Positions 35,975 to 54,590 of a stretch of DNA of 64,000 nt are shown here, piece by piece. The translations under genes were made by a program, and so were the position numbers. This DNA comes from Lycorma delicatula (lineage: Eukaryota > Arthropoda > Insecta > Hemiptera > Fulgoridae): the NCBI RefSeq assembly GCF_047948215.1, contig NC_134460.1, positions 148,732,049 to 148,796,048 on the forward strand. Reading direction: 5' to 3'. The notes under the pieces were generated by a model that saw nothing but the letters and a program-made list of their open reading frames with translations, had not been told where the DNA came from and searched no databases. How positions within the stretch are numbered: position 1 is the stretch's first letter; every line of letters starts with the position of its first letter.

Positions 35975-38900
35975 TTTTTTTTTTTTTGTCTTCAGTCATT
36001 TGACTGGTTTGATGCAGCTCTCCAAGATTCCCTATCTAGTGCTAGTCGTTTCATTTCAGTATACCCTCTACATCCTACATCCCCAACAATTTGTTTTACA
36101 TACTCCAAACGTGGCCTGCCTACACAATTTTTCCCTTCTACCTGTCCTTCCAATATTAAAGCGACTATTCCAGGATGCCTTAGTATGTGGCCTATAAGTC
36201 TGTTTCTTCTTTTAACTATATTTTTCCAAATGCTACTTTCTTCATCTATTTGCCGCAATACCTCTTCATTTGTCACTTTATCCACCCATCTGATTTTTAA
36301 CATTCTCCTATAGCACCACATTTCAAAAGCTTCTAATCTTTTCTTCTCAGATACTCCGATTGTCCAAGTTTCACTTCCATATAAAGCGACACTCCAAACA
36401 TACACTTTCAAAAATCTTTTCCTGACATTTAAATTCATTTTTGATGTAAACAAATTATATTTTTTACTGAAGGCTCGTTTAGCTTGTGCTATTCGGCATT
36501 TTATATCGCTTCTGCTTCGTCCATCTTTAGTAATTTTACTTCCCAAATAACAAAATTCTTCTACCTCCATAATCTTTTCTCCTCCTATTTTCACATTCAG
36601 TGGTCCATCTTTGTTATTTCTACTACATTTCATTACTTTTGTTTTGTTCTTGTTTATTTTCATGCGATAGTTTTTGCGTAGGACTTCATCTATGCCGTTC
36701 ATTGTTTCTTCTAAATCCTTTTTACTCTCGGCTAGAATTACTATATCATCAGCAAATCGTAGCATCTTTATCTTTTCACCTTGTACTGTTACTCCGAATC
36801 TAAATTGTTCTTTAACATCATTAACTGCTAGTTCCATGTAAAGATTAAAAAGTAACGGCGATAGGGAACATCCTTGTCGGACTCCCTTTCTTATTAGGGC
36901 TTCTTTCTTATGTTCTTCAATTGTTATTGTTGCTGTTTGGTTCCTGTACATGTTAGCAATTGTTCTTCTATCTCTGTATTTGAACCCTAATTTTTTTAAA
37001 ATGCTGAACATTTTATTCCAGTCTACGTTATCGAAAGCCTTTTCTAGGTCTATAAACGCCAAGTATGTTGGTTTGTTTTTCTTTAATCTTCCTTCTACTA
37101 TTAATCTGAGGCCTAAAATTGCTTCCCTTGTCCCTATACTTTTCCTGAAACCAAATTGGTCTTCTCCTAACACTTCTTCCACTCTCCTCTCAATTCTTCT
37201 GTATAAAATTCTAGTTAAGATTTTTGATGCATGACTAGTTAAACTAATTGTTCTGTATTCTTCACATTTATCTGCCCCTGCTTTCTTTGGTATCATAACT
37301 ATAACACTTTTTTTGAAGTCTGATGGAAATTCCCCATTTTCATAAATATTACACACCAGTTTGTATAATCTATCAATCGCTTCCTCACCTGCACTGCGCA
37401 GTAATTCTACAGATATTCCGTCTATTCCAGGAGCCTTTCTGCCATTTAAATCTTTTAATGCTCTCTTAAATTCAGATCTCAGTATTGTTTCTCCCATTTC
37501 ATCCTCCTCAACTTCCTCTTCTTCCTCTATAACACCATTTTCTAATTCATTTCCTCCGTATAACTCTTCAATATATTCCACCCATCTATCGACTTTACCT
37601 TTCGTATTATATATTGGTGTACCATCTTTGTTTAACACATTATTACATTTTAATTTATGTACCCCAAAATTTTCCTTAACTTTCCTGTATGCTCCGTCTA
37701 TTTTACCAATGTTCATTTCTCTTTCCACTTCTGAACACTTTTCTTTAATCCACTCTTCTTTCACCCGTTTGCACTTCCTGTTTATAGCATTTCTTAATTG
37801 CCGATAGTTCCTTTTACTTTCTTCATCACTAGCATTCTTATATTTTCTACGTTCATCCATCAGCTGCAATATATCGTCTGAAACCCAAGGTTTTCTACCA
37901 GTTCTCTTTATTCCGCCTAAGTTTGCTTCTGCTGATTTAAGAATTTCCTTTTTAACATTCTCCCATTCTTCTTCTACATTTTCTACCTTATCTTTTTTAC
38001 TCAGACCTCTTGCAATGTCCTCCTCAAAAATCTTCTTTACCTCCTCTTCCTCAAGCTTCTCTAAATTCCACCGATTCATCTGACACCTTTTCTTCAGGTT
38101 TTTAAACCCCAATCTACATTTCATTATCACCAAATTATGGTCGCTATCAATGTCTGCTCCAGGGTAAGTTTTGCAGTCAACGAGTTGATTTCTAAATCTT
38201 TGCTTAACCATGATATAATCTATCTGATACCTTGCAGTATCGCCTGGCTTTTTCCAAGTGTATATTCTTCTATTATGATTTTTAAATTGGGTGTTGGCAA
38301 TTACTAAATTATACTTCGTGCAAAACTCTGTAAGTCGGTACCCTCTTTCATTCCTTTTGCCCAGCCCGTATTCACCCACTATATTCCCTTCCTTGCCTTT
38401 TCCAATGCTTGCATTCCAATCTCCAACTATTATTAAATTTTCATCTCCTTTTACGTGTTTAATTGCTTCATCAATCTCTTCGTATACACACTCTACCTCA
38501 TCATCATCATGGGCGCTTGTAGGCATATAAACGTTAACAATCGTTGTCGGTTTAGGTTTTGATTTTATCCTTATTACAATGATTCTATCGCTATGCGTTT
38601 TGAAATACTCCACTCTCCTCCCTATCTTCTTGTTCATCACGAAACCTACTCCTGCCTGCCCATTATTTGACGCTGAGTTAATTACTCTAAAATCACCTGA
38701 CCAAAAGTCGCCTTCCTCTTCCCACCGAACCTCACTAACTCCTACTATATCCACATTCACCCTATCCATTTCCCTTTTTAAATTTTCTAGCCTACCAACC
38801 TTTTTTAAGCTTCTAACATTCCACGCTCCGACTCGTAGAATGTTATTTTTTAATTTTCTGGTGACCCCTTCCTTAGTAGTCCCCACCCGGAGATCCGAAC

Positions 38901-39254
38901 GGGGGACTATTTTACCTCCGGAATATTTTACCAAGGAAGGCGCCTCCATTATTGTTATGTGAAAATGCAGAGCCACATTTTCTTGGAAAAAAAAAGCAGC
39001 TGTAGTTTTCCATTGCTTTCAGCTGCGCAGTACTCAGAGGACTGAGTGATGTTGATACGGCCGTTTAAGTCGTCCTGACTCACGCCCCTAACAACTACTG
39101 AAAGAGCTGCTGCCCTCTTTCAGGAATCATTCCTTAGTCTGGCTCTCAACAGATACCTCTCCGATATGGTTGCACCTTCGGTCCAGCTACTCTGTATCCC
39201 TGAGCACTCAAGCCCCCTCACCAACGGCAAGGTCTCATGATTCATAGAGGAGGG
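35975..39254 (-). mobile_element. RTE-like LINE, copy B, full length, 10-bp target duplication
   Basis: TTAATGCTAT occurs at 35965-35974 and at 39255-39264 and brackets a 3.28-kb element that reads on the minus strand. It has about 278 bp of 5' leader (39254-38977), a single uninterrupted frame, only AGAC after the stop, and then poly(A). Intact borders and an intact frame make it the youngest-looking copy here and potentially mobile. Confidence 0.95.
35992..38976 (-). CDS. LINE endonuclease-reverse transcriptase, 994 codons, intact
   Basis: This polyprotein drives target-primed reverse transcription. The N-terminal apurinic-type endonuclease covers about residues 46-285: AWNVRSLKKVGR, SEVRW with the metal-binding Glu, GDWNASIGKG near 185, and SDHNLVIM near 275 with the catalytic His. 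A basic, helical linker follows. The reverse transcriptase covers about 500-790: RKAPGIDGISVELLR, VIMIPKKAG, QFGFRKSIGTREAI, FIDLEKAFDNVDW, RKGVRQGCSLSPLLFNLY and the catalytic FADD near 740. The C-terminal part holds FCYLGSKITKDGRS, IGHILRHPG and GRPRLEYVKQIV. The single-frame layout and endonuclease type fit the RTE clade; insect databases often label such proteins craniofacial development protein 2-like. A later Met (MEAPSLVKYSGG, codon 10) is conserved in copy A and may be the true start. Confidence 0.9.
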   Translation of the reverse strand: MALHFHITIMEAPSLVKYSGGKIVPRSDLRVGTTKEGVTRKLKNNILRVGAWNVRSLKKVGRLENLKREMDRVNVDIVGVSEVRWEEEGDFWSGDFRVINSASNNGQAGVGFVMNKKIGRRVEYFKTHSDRIIVIRIKSKPKPTTIVNVYMPTSAHDDDEVECVYEEIDEAIKHVKGDENLIIVGDWNASIGKGKEGNIVGEYGLGKRNERGYRLTEFCTKYNLVIANTQFKNHNRRIYTWKKPGDTARYQIDYIMVKQRFRNQLVDCKTYPGADIDSDHNLVIMKCRLGFKNLKKRCQMNRWNLEKLEEEEVKKIFEEDIARGLSKKDKVENVEEEWENVKKEILKSAEANLGGIKRTGRKPWVSDDILQLMDERRKYKNASDEESKRNYRQLRNAINRKCKRVKEEWIKEKCSEVEREMNIGKIDGAYRKVKENFGVHKLKCNNVLNKDGTPIYNTKGKVDRWVEYIEELYGGNELENGVIEEEEEVEEDEMGETILRSEFKRALKDLNGRKAPGIDGISVELLRSAGEEAIDRLYKLVCNIYENGEFPSDFKKSVIVMIPKKAGADKCEEYRTISLTSHASKILTRILYRRIERRVEEVLGEDQFGFRKSIGTREAILGLRLIVEGRLKKNKPTYLAFIDLEKAFDNVDWNKMFSILKKLGFKYRDRRTIANMYRNQTATITIEEHKKEALIRKGVRQGCSLSPLLFNLYMELAVNDVKEQFRFGVTVQGEKIKMLRFADDIVILAESKKDLEETMNGIDEVLRKNYRMKINKNKTKVMKCSRNNKDGPLNVKIGGEKIMEVEEFCYLGSKITKDGRSRSDIKCRIAQAKRAFSKKYNLFTSKMNLNVRKRFLKVYVWSVALYGSETWTIGVSEKKRLEAFEMWCYRRMLKIRWVDKVTNEEVLRQIDEESSIWKNIVKRRNRLIGHILRHPGIVALILEGQVEGKNCVGRPRLEYVKQIVGDVGCRGYTEMKRLALDRESWRAASNQSND

Positions 39255-39264
39255 TTAATGCTAT

Positions 39265-42200
39265 ATAAATGAAATTAGTTACCTAATGGAAAATTAATAT
39301 TTAATTGATAAAAAATATTAAAATAAAAATAATAACTTAATGAATAATAATTAACTGAACCAATTATTTCCATAAAATAATGCATACTGGTCAATGCAAT
39401 AGAGTGAATACATTTTGTCTTTAAAAAAAAGCCAAATCTTATTTTTTGTCTTTAAAACACCCAGGATTGATGCAATTCTATGCCCTACAAATATTTTATT
39501 TCATATTACCATTTACAAACCTCAATCTTATAAAGAAAATTAATCATTAAACAAAAACAAACTGTTACTGTTAAAATTTATGAAAAAATGTTTAACTTGT
39601 CAAAGTTTAATCAAGACTATTATGATGTAAGATAATTAAAGTATAATGAATAAAGAATTATTATTATTTTGACTGGCATATTTATATTAATTATTTCAGT
39701 CAGACTTGACATTTTCATATGTAACTATAATTGGATTACTAGACTGGCAGCTGCTAAAATAAATCATAAGACTTATTAACAAATTACATGTTTTTATTTC
39801 ATGAAAAATGTAGATTTATGAAGAAAGTGATTCTTTAGTAATAAAGGTAAGCTAAAAAGAAAATACTGCTATTCTCTAAAGCCTTTGTTGTCATCTGTTA
39901 TGGCAAATATTGTTGTACTATAATGCACTGATATGTGACTCATATTGTGGCACAAAGTTTCAAAATACATGATGACCTATATTACTTGTTGGTTCATACT
40001 GTTCACATCTAAAATCAAGTTTAACTCATAAATGTGTCACACAGTTAATGTTTTAATAATATAATGTTTGCGCTAACCCTGTGCATATAGAATAATTAGT
40101 AAATTAACAGTTGTTATTAAAAGTACTTAGATTATGCTCTTATATAATATTACAACAGCTACAAACCTTCACATACTTGTACTTAAATTAACTTACATAA
40201 CATAGAGTAATAAAAAATTAAGTGTGCCAATATGGTCAAGTAACATGGAAGATAAAATTTTCATTTTTTAATTCAAGGTTAGTTATACTTAGTGGTTTTT
40301 GTTTTGTTCAGTTTAAACAACCTTATTGAATAAACATTCAAAGAATTTTTTAAATGAATGGTAATTTTTTAATGGATTTTTTAAAGTTAACCTAAAAGTG
40401 ATGGCTTCTTTTATTAACTGAATTGACAGGATATGCTGCTTCGTTGCTATAATTACTGATATATATATTTTATATAATACCAATTGTGCTTAGTAAAATT
40501 TTATGTTTTTTATTTCTTTACTTGCTTGAAATAGAATACCTAAAGAACTGAATATTATGTTTTTTGCTTATAATTTCTATTGATTGACCACTTCACCAGT
40601 TCAACTAACTACTTTTAAAAGTCTTACTTTTAAAAAGTTGTTGATTTTGCATCTTAATAGCCAAAGTGTTTAGAAGCCTTAGTTTAATCATTCATTGTTT
40701 GTTGTGAAAACGTTCGTGTGTTCATTATTTATTCTGAAATTCCAGTTAGTATATAAAAGAGAAATAATTATAGTTATATCTTTTCTACAGTTTTATCTTC
40801 CATACTTGATATTTGTTAGAATTAATAATTTTATATCTTAAATTATACATTGAATTTTGATGTACACGTGCAGTTAAATTAATCCAAAAACTGGTTTCTT
40901 TTATTTTCAAACTATTCTATTTGTTATGTTAATTTCTTTATAAACCCAATCTCTTTTCAATTTCAGCTACAGTCTAAACTTTTTCAACATTGAATATAAA
41001 CAAAAAAATAAAAATTGCCGTTTCAGTATCAAAGGCATGTGTCCACTTATTTAAAAAATATATTTAGGTTCTATAAAGCTAGTAAAGGAGAAAACTGCTA
41101 GGGCAGTAACTATGGGAGAGTTATTTGTTTGTTATGTTTCATAAGTCTAAATTATTGGCCGTAAAATCAATTAGATGTTCAATTTGTCTGCTCTGAATTG
41201 GTTCATCATCCACCACTGTATTGTTAGAAATTTATTTTTGGCCTAATTTATAATTAAATAGTCGATGAAACTTATTAAAACAGAATAACTGTAGTAAAAC
41301 TTACTTGATGGCATAAGTTAAAGGAAGAATGTTAAAAAAAAAATTTAACAATCAATTAAATTTCGGTGAGTTACTAGAGAATCATATATTTCCAGACATT
41401 AAATGCAGGAAGATAAATTTAAGTTATTATTTCTTGTAATAAACAGTTATAAAAGAAGTTACTCTTAAGTATTATTTTAATATTTTTTTTCTCCTTTCAC
41501 GTTTTGTAAAATATTATGTATGGTTAATAGTATTGATACTGAATAAAAAAACTGAGAATAATTTACATATATTTTGCTTTAATAGATTCTTAATTCATGA
41601 TGTCACTAATTGTAAATTCTTTTACAGTACTTTTGCTTTGCTATTAAAATGAATGGGACATCATATTTTTAAATGGCTAATTTTCAGTACTACCAATCAA
41701 AGTAATCTGTCACTGAAAGCTGAGCATTTTAGGAATTTTTTTTATCACCTGATGCATTTTATTTCTTTTTGTTCTTTTGTGACCATGAGAGAGAAAGATC
41801 TTAACAATGTTCAGATATTGATGTACATTGTTGATTTGGTTAAAGAATTTATTTTTTAAAAGTGTCTATTTTGTTTTATTACTATTTAAAATAATTGTGA
41901 AGTCTGGACATCATCTATTAAAAAATGGTTTGCTATGACTTATTTTCTGTTGTTATACTTTTTAAGTCTTAAGAGTTAATCTTTTAAACACTCACTGCAG
42001 CTATATTTACTGTTTTTTTAGTTAGTACTCTAACTCTTCTTTTAAATTTTATTACAATAAAGTAACAAAAGCAATAGAACTTTCTTTTTACAGTAGTAAA
42101 TGTAAGTTTGGGTTTATTTAGATGTAGTACGTTATTGTTTTTGTTTTATAAACTAATAACCATTTTTTCAGTAAATAAAAACAAAATTACTAATAAAAAT

Positions 42201-43000
42201 TGTCAGTTACATGATTAATTACAAGAAATTAAAGCCTGGTAAATCGAAAATATGCACCTGAACTTAGATTGCAATCTCTCTATTAACCATAGTAAAACAA
42301 TGTAAAATGTAAACTAAAGACTTTTTCTTTTCACATATTTATAAAGAACTAATCAGATAATAGTAAACACGTTTACATTCTCCAGAAAAATGCGGCAAAC
42401 GCACATTTTTTGTGCTTGCTATTTCCGGTAGTTCTGAACGTTTTGGTAGAATGTGCGGTATACGTATCTTAAAATACGAGACTATTATTTTGATCCAAGT
42501 TTCAGGTTGTTTCGTCTACTATTTTAGGCGACCTTTTAAAATAATTGCTATCTTTACATCCTGCTGCAGTACCAAAGTGATTTTTTTCACATTAATAAAC
42601 AGTTTACAGTAGAAAATTAAATAATAAAGCATTCTTAAAGGAATAATCATTTCTGTAGAAAATTAAAGCGTTTGTAATAATTTTATCATACGCAATTAAG
42701 AATCTAGTAGTAACTCTAGCCTGCGTAAACCGCAGTTACTACTGAGAACAACAGCCCGAATTATTTTGAATTTTTTTTTCAAATTAACACATCTAATAAC
42801 TACTATATACCTACTATATATACTAGCTAATAACTACTATATACTAGCTTATTTTTTTGTATTCATATAAACGACTCTACATTTTGTTTACACTTGCCGA
42901 CTATGCGTACCTACGTATAGAAATGAAAAGTGTATGTCTTTTTTCCTAATCGATTATATTCATTAAAAAAAATTTTTCTTAGATTTAGAGGCTGGAAGGG
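39265..43000. other. long intergenic region upstream of alpha-tubulin, no gene recognised
   Basis: 3.7 kb of very AT-rich DNA. Short open frames (for example 41653-41859 and 42412-42612) carry no family features. Confidence 0.4.
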
Positions 43001-43003
43001 GCA

Positions 43004-43115
43004 TATAAACGAATCGTGTTTCCTCGAGAATGTAAACGCGCTTTTATCGTTGTCTGAATAAGTTTGTTATAAACCATTGTAAAAAAGATCAAGCGTTGGT
43101 TTGGTATTTATCGCG

Positions 43116-43118
<3 letters not shown>
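43004..43118 (+). promoter_or_regulatory. predicted alpha-tubulin promoter and first exon
   Basis: TATAAA at 43004-43009 lies in a locally GC-richer stretch. TCGCGATG at 43111-43118 ends in ATG immediately before GT, the position of the first intron in many animal alpha-tubulin genes (after the initiator Met). Transcription start near 43035 is inferred from the TATA position. The donor GTTTAAG is not a strong consensus, so another upstream ATG-GT could be used instead. Confidence 0.45.
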
Positions 43119-51231
<8,113 letters not shown>

Positions 51232-51500
51232 ATGTAATGATTATAACCTGCAATGCAAAATCAAGAAGTGTCATCTTAAAAATTTTTTTAATTTTTTATC
51301 AATAAGCTACCTAGAATATTTAAATGGTCTCCATTCTGGTTGTTCTCAATCTCAAAATATAAAGAAAATGAGAAACAATTATTTACTCAACCTACCCATT
51401 TAAAATCTGTAATTAAGTTATTTATATCTCTAATTAGCTATATTTTTATCACTTTTAAACTTTTGCAATGTTAAAGTTGAAAGAAGGTTTTGATAATAAA

Positions 51501-52300
51501 ATTTTATGACCGAGTATTACAAAGGTTATTTATATTGAAAGAATATTAAATTTAAAAATATGTTGTGCCATTTAACATTAAAAGTTTTCTACCTTACTAT
51601 TTTGTGGGATGTAGGTATAAAATGTACTATTTAATTATGACTGTAAGTAAATAATTAACCATAAGTAAACAGAGGTTATATGGGTAATAAACATTCAATA
51701 TGAAATTTTTCATCTACCATTCCAAAGAACTAACCCTTTTTATATTTTATTTATATTTCTGAATATAAATGCAAAAAAAACTTAGGAAATATGCTCTGTG
51801 TTGGGACCTTATGCTACTAAATTCATAATGTTTCTTTTCTCACTACTGGAACAAAATTTTCTGAAAATGAACTATGTTCTACAGACATCTTACTCTAGCG
51901 ATCGATCAGCTACAGTCAGACCAGACGTATCCAAGAAATTTATTTTCAGATATCCTTTATTTCTGCCCCAAATGTGCAGATGAGCCTGGATTGCCCAGAT
52001 TGCTTCCAAATTTTTATATAAAAATGCTTATAAAATTACAGCCTTGAATCTCAAAGCATGTACACTTATTTGCAAAAAACACTTTTCAGAAAATGCTACT
52101 GTACTTGCATATGGAATATGGAATGCATTGACAATACATTAAAAATATTATTGGAGGGAATAAAATGTTGTGGTGTTTACTGAAAAAAAGGGGAGGTACA
52201 CAACTAGAGAATCTGAATGTTGAAGAATGTTGAAATCTGAAAACCAAAATTTTTCATGATTACAATATTTCAAGGAAGTAAAAATGACACAGAATACCAC
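51501..52300. other. between the alpha-tubulin and mTERF4 3' ends, no gene recognised
   Basis: The convergent 3' ends of the two genes face each other here. AATAAA on the minus strand at 52317-52312 is a likely poly(A) signal for the mTERF4-like gene. Confidence 0.4.
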
Positions 52301-52389
52301 ATCATCTAAAATTTATTTCATACATTATTTACAGTTCAAAACCTATTATTAACAGTTGTAACCTAATATTTACAATTACATCACTCCCA

Positions 52390-53298
52390 TCACTCAGAAT
52401 TATATTCATAATCACAATCTTCTTCATCATCTTTACATTCTAATTTATATAGTTCACAAAAAACTTCATATTCTTCTAGAGTAACATTGGCAATCTTTTC
52501 AGCAAAAACTTCATCACTAGTACATAAAATATTAGTAATACTTGGATTCTTAACTGCCAATTTTTTTTTATATGAATCAATCTGTTTGTACACACCGACA
52601 CGTTCTAAAAATTTAAATCTTGTCTTCATTTCAAATAAACTTAATTCTAATGCATTACAATTAACAATTTTACTCTTTGGTATATGGTGTGTGTGTAAAT
52701 AATCAAGTTTTGCTTTTAAAGTTCCCCAGTTTTCATAAATTACACCGGGTACATTAATTAGAAGAACAGCAATATTTTTATAATTCTCTAAATATGGTAA
52801 GAGGTATGAAATTCTTAGTAAAACATTTTTCCCCATAAATTCAATAAATTGCGGGTGCTTTGATAACAGATGCAATAAATGATTTTCAGTAAAATTAACT
52901 TGTCTCCATAAATCTAACAACCTAAATAATTCATCATTTTTTATATTACATAAATTTGGATACTCTACAATAATTCTACCAACTGTATCTTTAGTAAAAC
53001 CAAACTCTAATAAAGTTGTAGAATTACTAAATAACTGATCACTGCTAACGTTCAGTATAGGATGGTTATTATTCAACATTGTAATAATATTGTTATTAAT
53101 GCTCAGTTTATTTAAAGTATCTAACAAAGAATGTATTCTTGCATCATATTGTACCTCAGATTTTTCAGGTTGTATGAGATATGGTGATTTAGTACAAAGT
53201 AACTTCAAAACATGTCTTTTCTTATAATTAAGAACATTAGCTTTGGTCATTTGATTAAAAATGTTTGTTCTTAGTTGAAAAATGTTTCTACACAGCAT
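52390..53298 (-). CDS. MTERF4: mTERF4-like mitochondrial transcription termination factor family protein (302 aa)
   Basis: MTERF4 recruits the rRNA methyltransferase NSUN4 to the large mitochondrial ribosomal subunit and is needed for ribosome assembly. The N-terminus (MLCRNIFQLRTN) is basic and fits a mitochondrial presequence. Residues about 85-235 show degenerate helical mTERF repeats with LLEFGFTKDTVGRIIVEYPN, LLSKHPQFIEFMG and LLINVPGVI spaced about 35 residues apart. The C-terminal block MKTRFKFLERVGVYK, NPSITNILCTSDEVFAEKIA and LEEYEVFCELYKLE, with an acidic tail, matches MTERF4 better than other family members. A TTTTATTTTCAG acceptor-like tract lies directly before the ATG, so a non-coding upstream exon is likely. 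It overlaps no other gene. Confidence 0.85.
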   Translation of the reverse strand: MLCRNIFQLRTNIFNQMTKANVLNYKKRHVLKLLCTKSPYLIQPEKSEVQYDARIHSLLDTLNKLSINNNIITMLNNNHPILNVSSDQLFSNSTTLLEFGFTKDTVGRIIVEYPNLCNIKNDELFRLLDLWRQVNFTENHLLHLLSKHPQFIEFMGKNVLLRISYLLPYLENYKNIAVLLINVPGVIYENWGTLKAKLDYLHTHHIPKSKIVNCNALELSLFEMKTRFKFLERVGVYKQIDSYKKKLAVKNPSITNILCTSDEVFAEKIANVTLEEYEVFCELYKLECKDDEEDCDYEYNSE

Positions 53299-53380
53299 CT
53301 GAAAATAAAAAAAAGAATTTTGTTCATTTATTAATTAATAAGCTGATGTTAAATTACAAACTTAAAATTTTTAAACAAGT

Positions 53381-53578
53381 TTCTATATAAGATGTTTATT
53401 CATTTAAAACTAAATCTAATAATGAAAAAAAAACCGCTTTTGAACTTTTGAACCAAAATTATTGAGGCATTTGTTTTGGTGAAAAAAAATTATTCGTTTT
53501 TACTATGTACAAAGTTCAAAAGCGGGGTTTTTTTTTCATTATTATTTAGTTTTAAATGAATAAACATCTTATATAGAA
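53381..53578. repeat. inverted repeat with about 67-bp arms, just upstream of mTERF4
   Basis: The left arm 53381-53447 and right arm 53511-53578 are inverse complements apart from a few small differences (for example an extra CT in the left arm and CC in the right). They share TTCTATATAAGATGTTTATT and CGCTTTTGAACTT. The spacer is about 63 bp. It lies 80-280 bp upstream of the mTERF4-like start codon. Confidence 0.85.
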
Positions 53579-53584
53579 ATTTGT

Positions 53585-54590
53585 TTTATCGTGACACCAG
53601 CTTTCCGATGCCCTCCTCAAAATGTTGTCCGCCCAAACCACGACTTCAAAGAAATAGAGGAAGATCTGAAAATTGATAGGTGTGCCAAGTCTCGACTATA
53701 TGATGATGGTTGAAATTGTGCATCAAAACCACATCAGATGAGAGCATGCCTCTTCGTTTGTTTTGGATTGCTCTGTGGAGGCGATGTAAAGATTCACAAT
53801 AAACTTCCTTTTATTGTTGTCCTCTTCTTCGTTAAGTCCACCAAAGGACACCTTTATGGTCCCAAAAAACTGTAGCCGCTGTTTTCCTGTTGCTCAGCAG
53901 TGTCTGTCTGAACTTTTTCGGCTTGTTTGGAGAAGCGTGCATTTTCACTGCTAGACTGTCCTTTGGTTTCTGGATTGTCATATTGGATCCAAGTCTCATT
54001 GCCAGAAAGATAGACTTTAAAAACACTTCCCCCTCATTATCATAACAGGTGAGAAACATTAAGGCTGACGACATTCGCTACATTTTGTAATCATCTCATC
54101 TTTGGTACCAATTGTGCACACAGTTTATTTTAGGTATCCTAGATCTTACTATCAGTTTACAGTAAGTTACTTACTGTAAACTTCTGTTTGAATGGACAAT
54201 ATCATCAACATGCACAACCAGGTGTACAGTAGTGACAGACTTGCGTTGTCCTTGCGTACCTTTGTTTGCCCTTCTTTAAATTTCCTATACCATTCCTGTA
54301 CACTAACCATCACTCATAAAGTTTTCACCATACACTAGGCTCAATCTGTGATTGATTTTGAGCAGCATTACAGCCTTCTGCTTGCAGAAAACATACCACA
54401 CTTGGCAGGAGAATCGATCATATTGGCCATGTTCAATTGCCTGTAGCTCAGCTCAGACAGATGCAATGGAACCAGCAATGGCAGAGATTGCATAATCACA
54501 TGACGCCCAGACCTGGCTCCTGCCTATCTCTTGTTTACTTATAAGCATGATCGGAGGTTGAAAAAAAAAACAGCCCTCATACAAAGGAGC
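53585..54590 (-). mobile_element. decayed mariner, minus strand
   Basis: Remnants on the minus strand include MANMIDSPAKC at the N-terminus (about 54430), a VQEWYRKFKEGQ motif (about 54290), an ETKGQSS equivalent (about 53965), KVLLWWT-like pieces near 53840, and YSRDLAHLSIF (the YSPDLAPCDF block, about 53690). Several stops and frameshifts. Clear terminal repeats were not found. Confidence 0.7.

Noticed and set aside
36000..38962. Several plus-strand open frames opposite LINE copy B
   Set aside because: They are antisense shadows of the 994-codon frame with Ser/Phe/Leu-rich translations.
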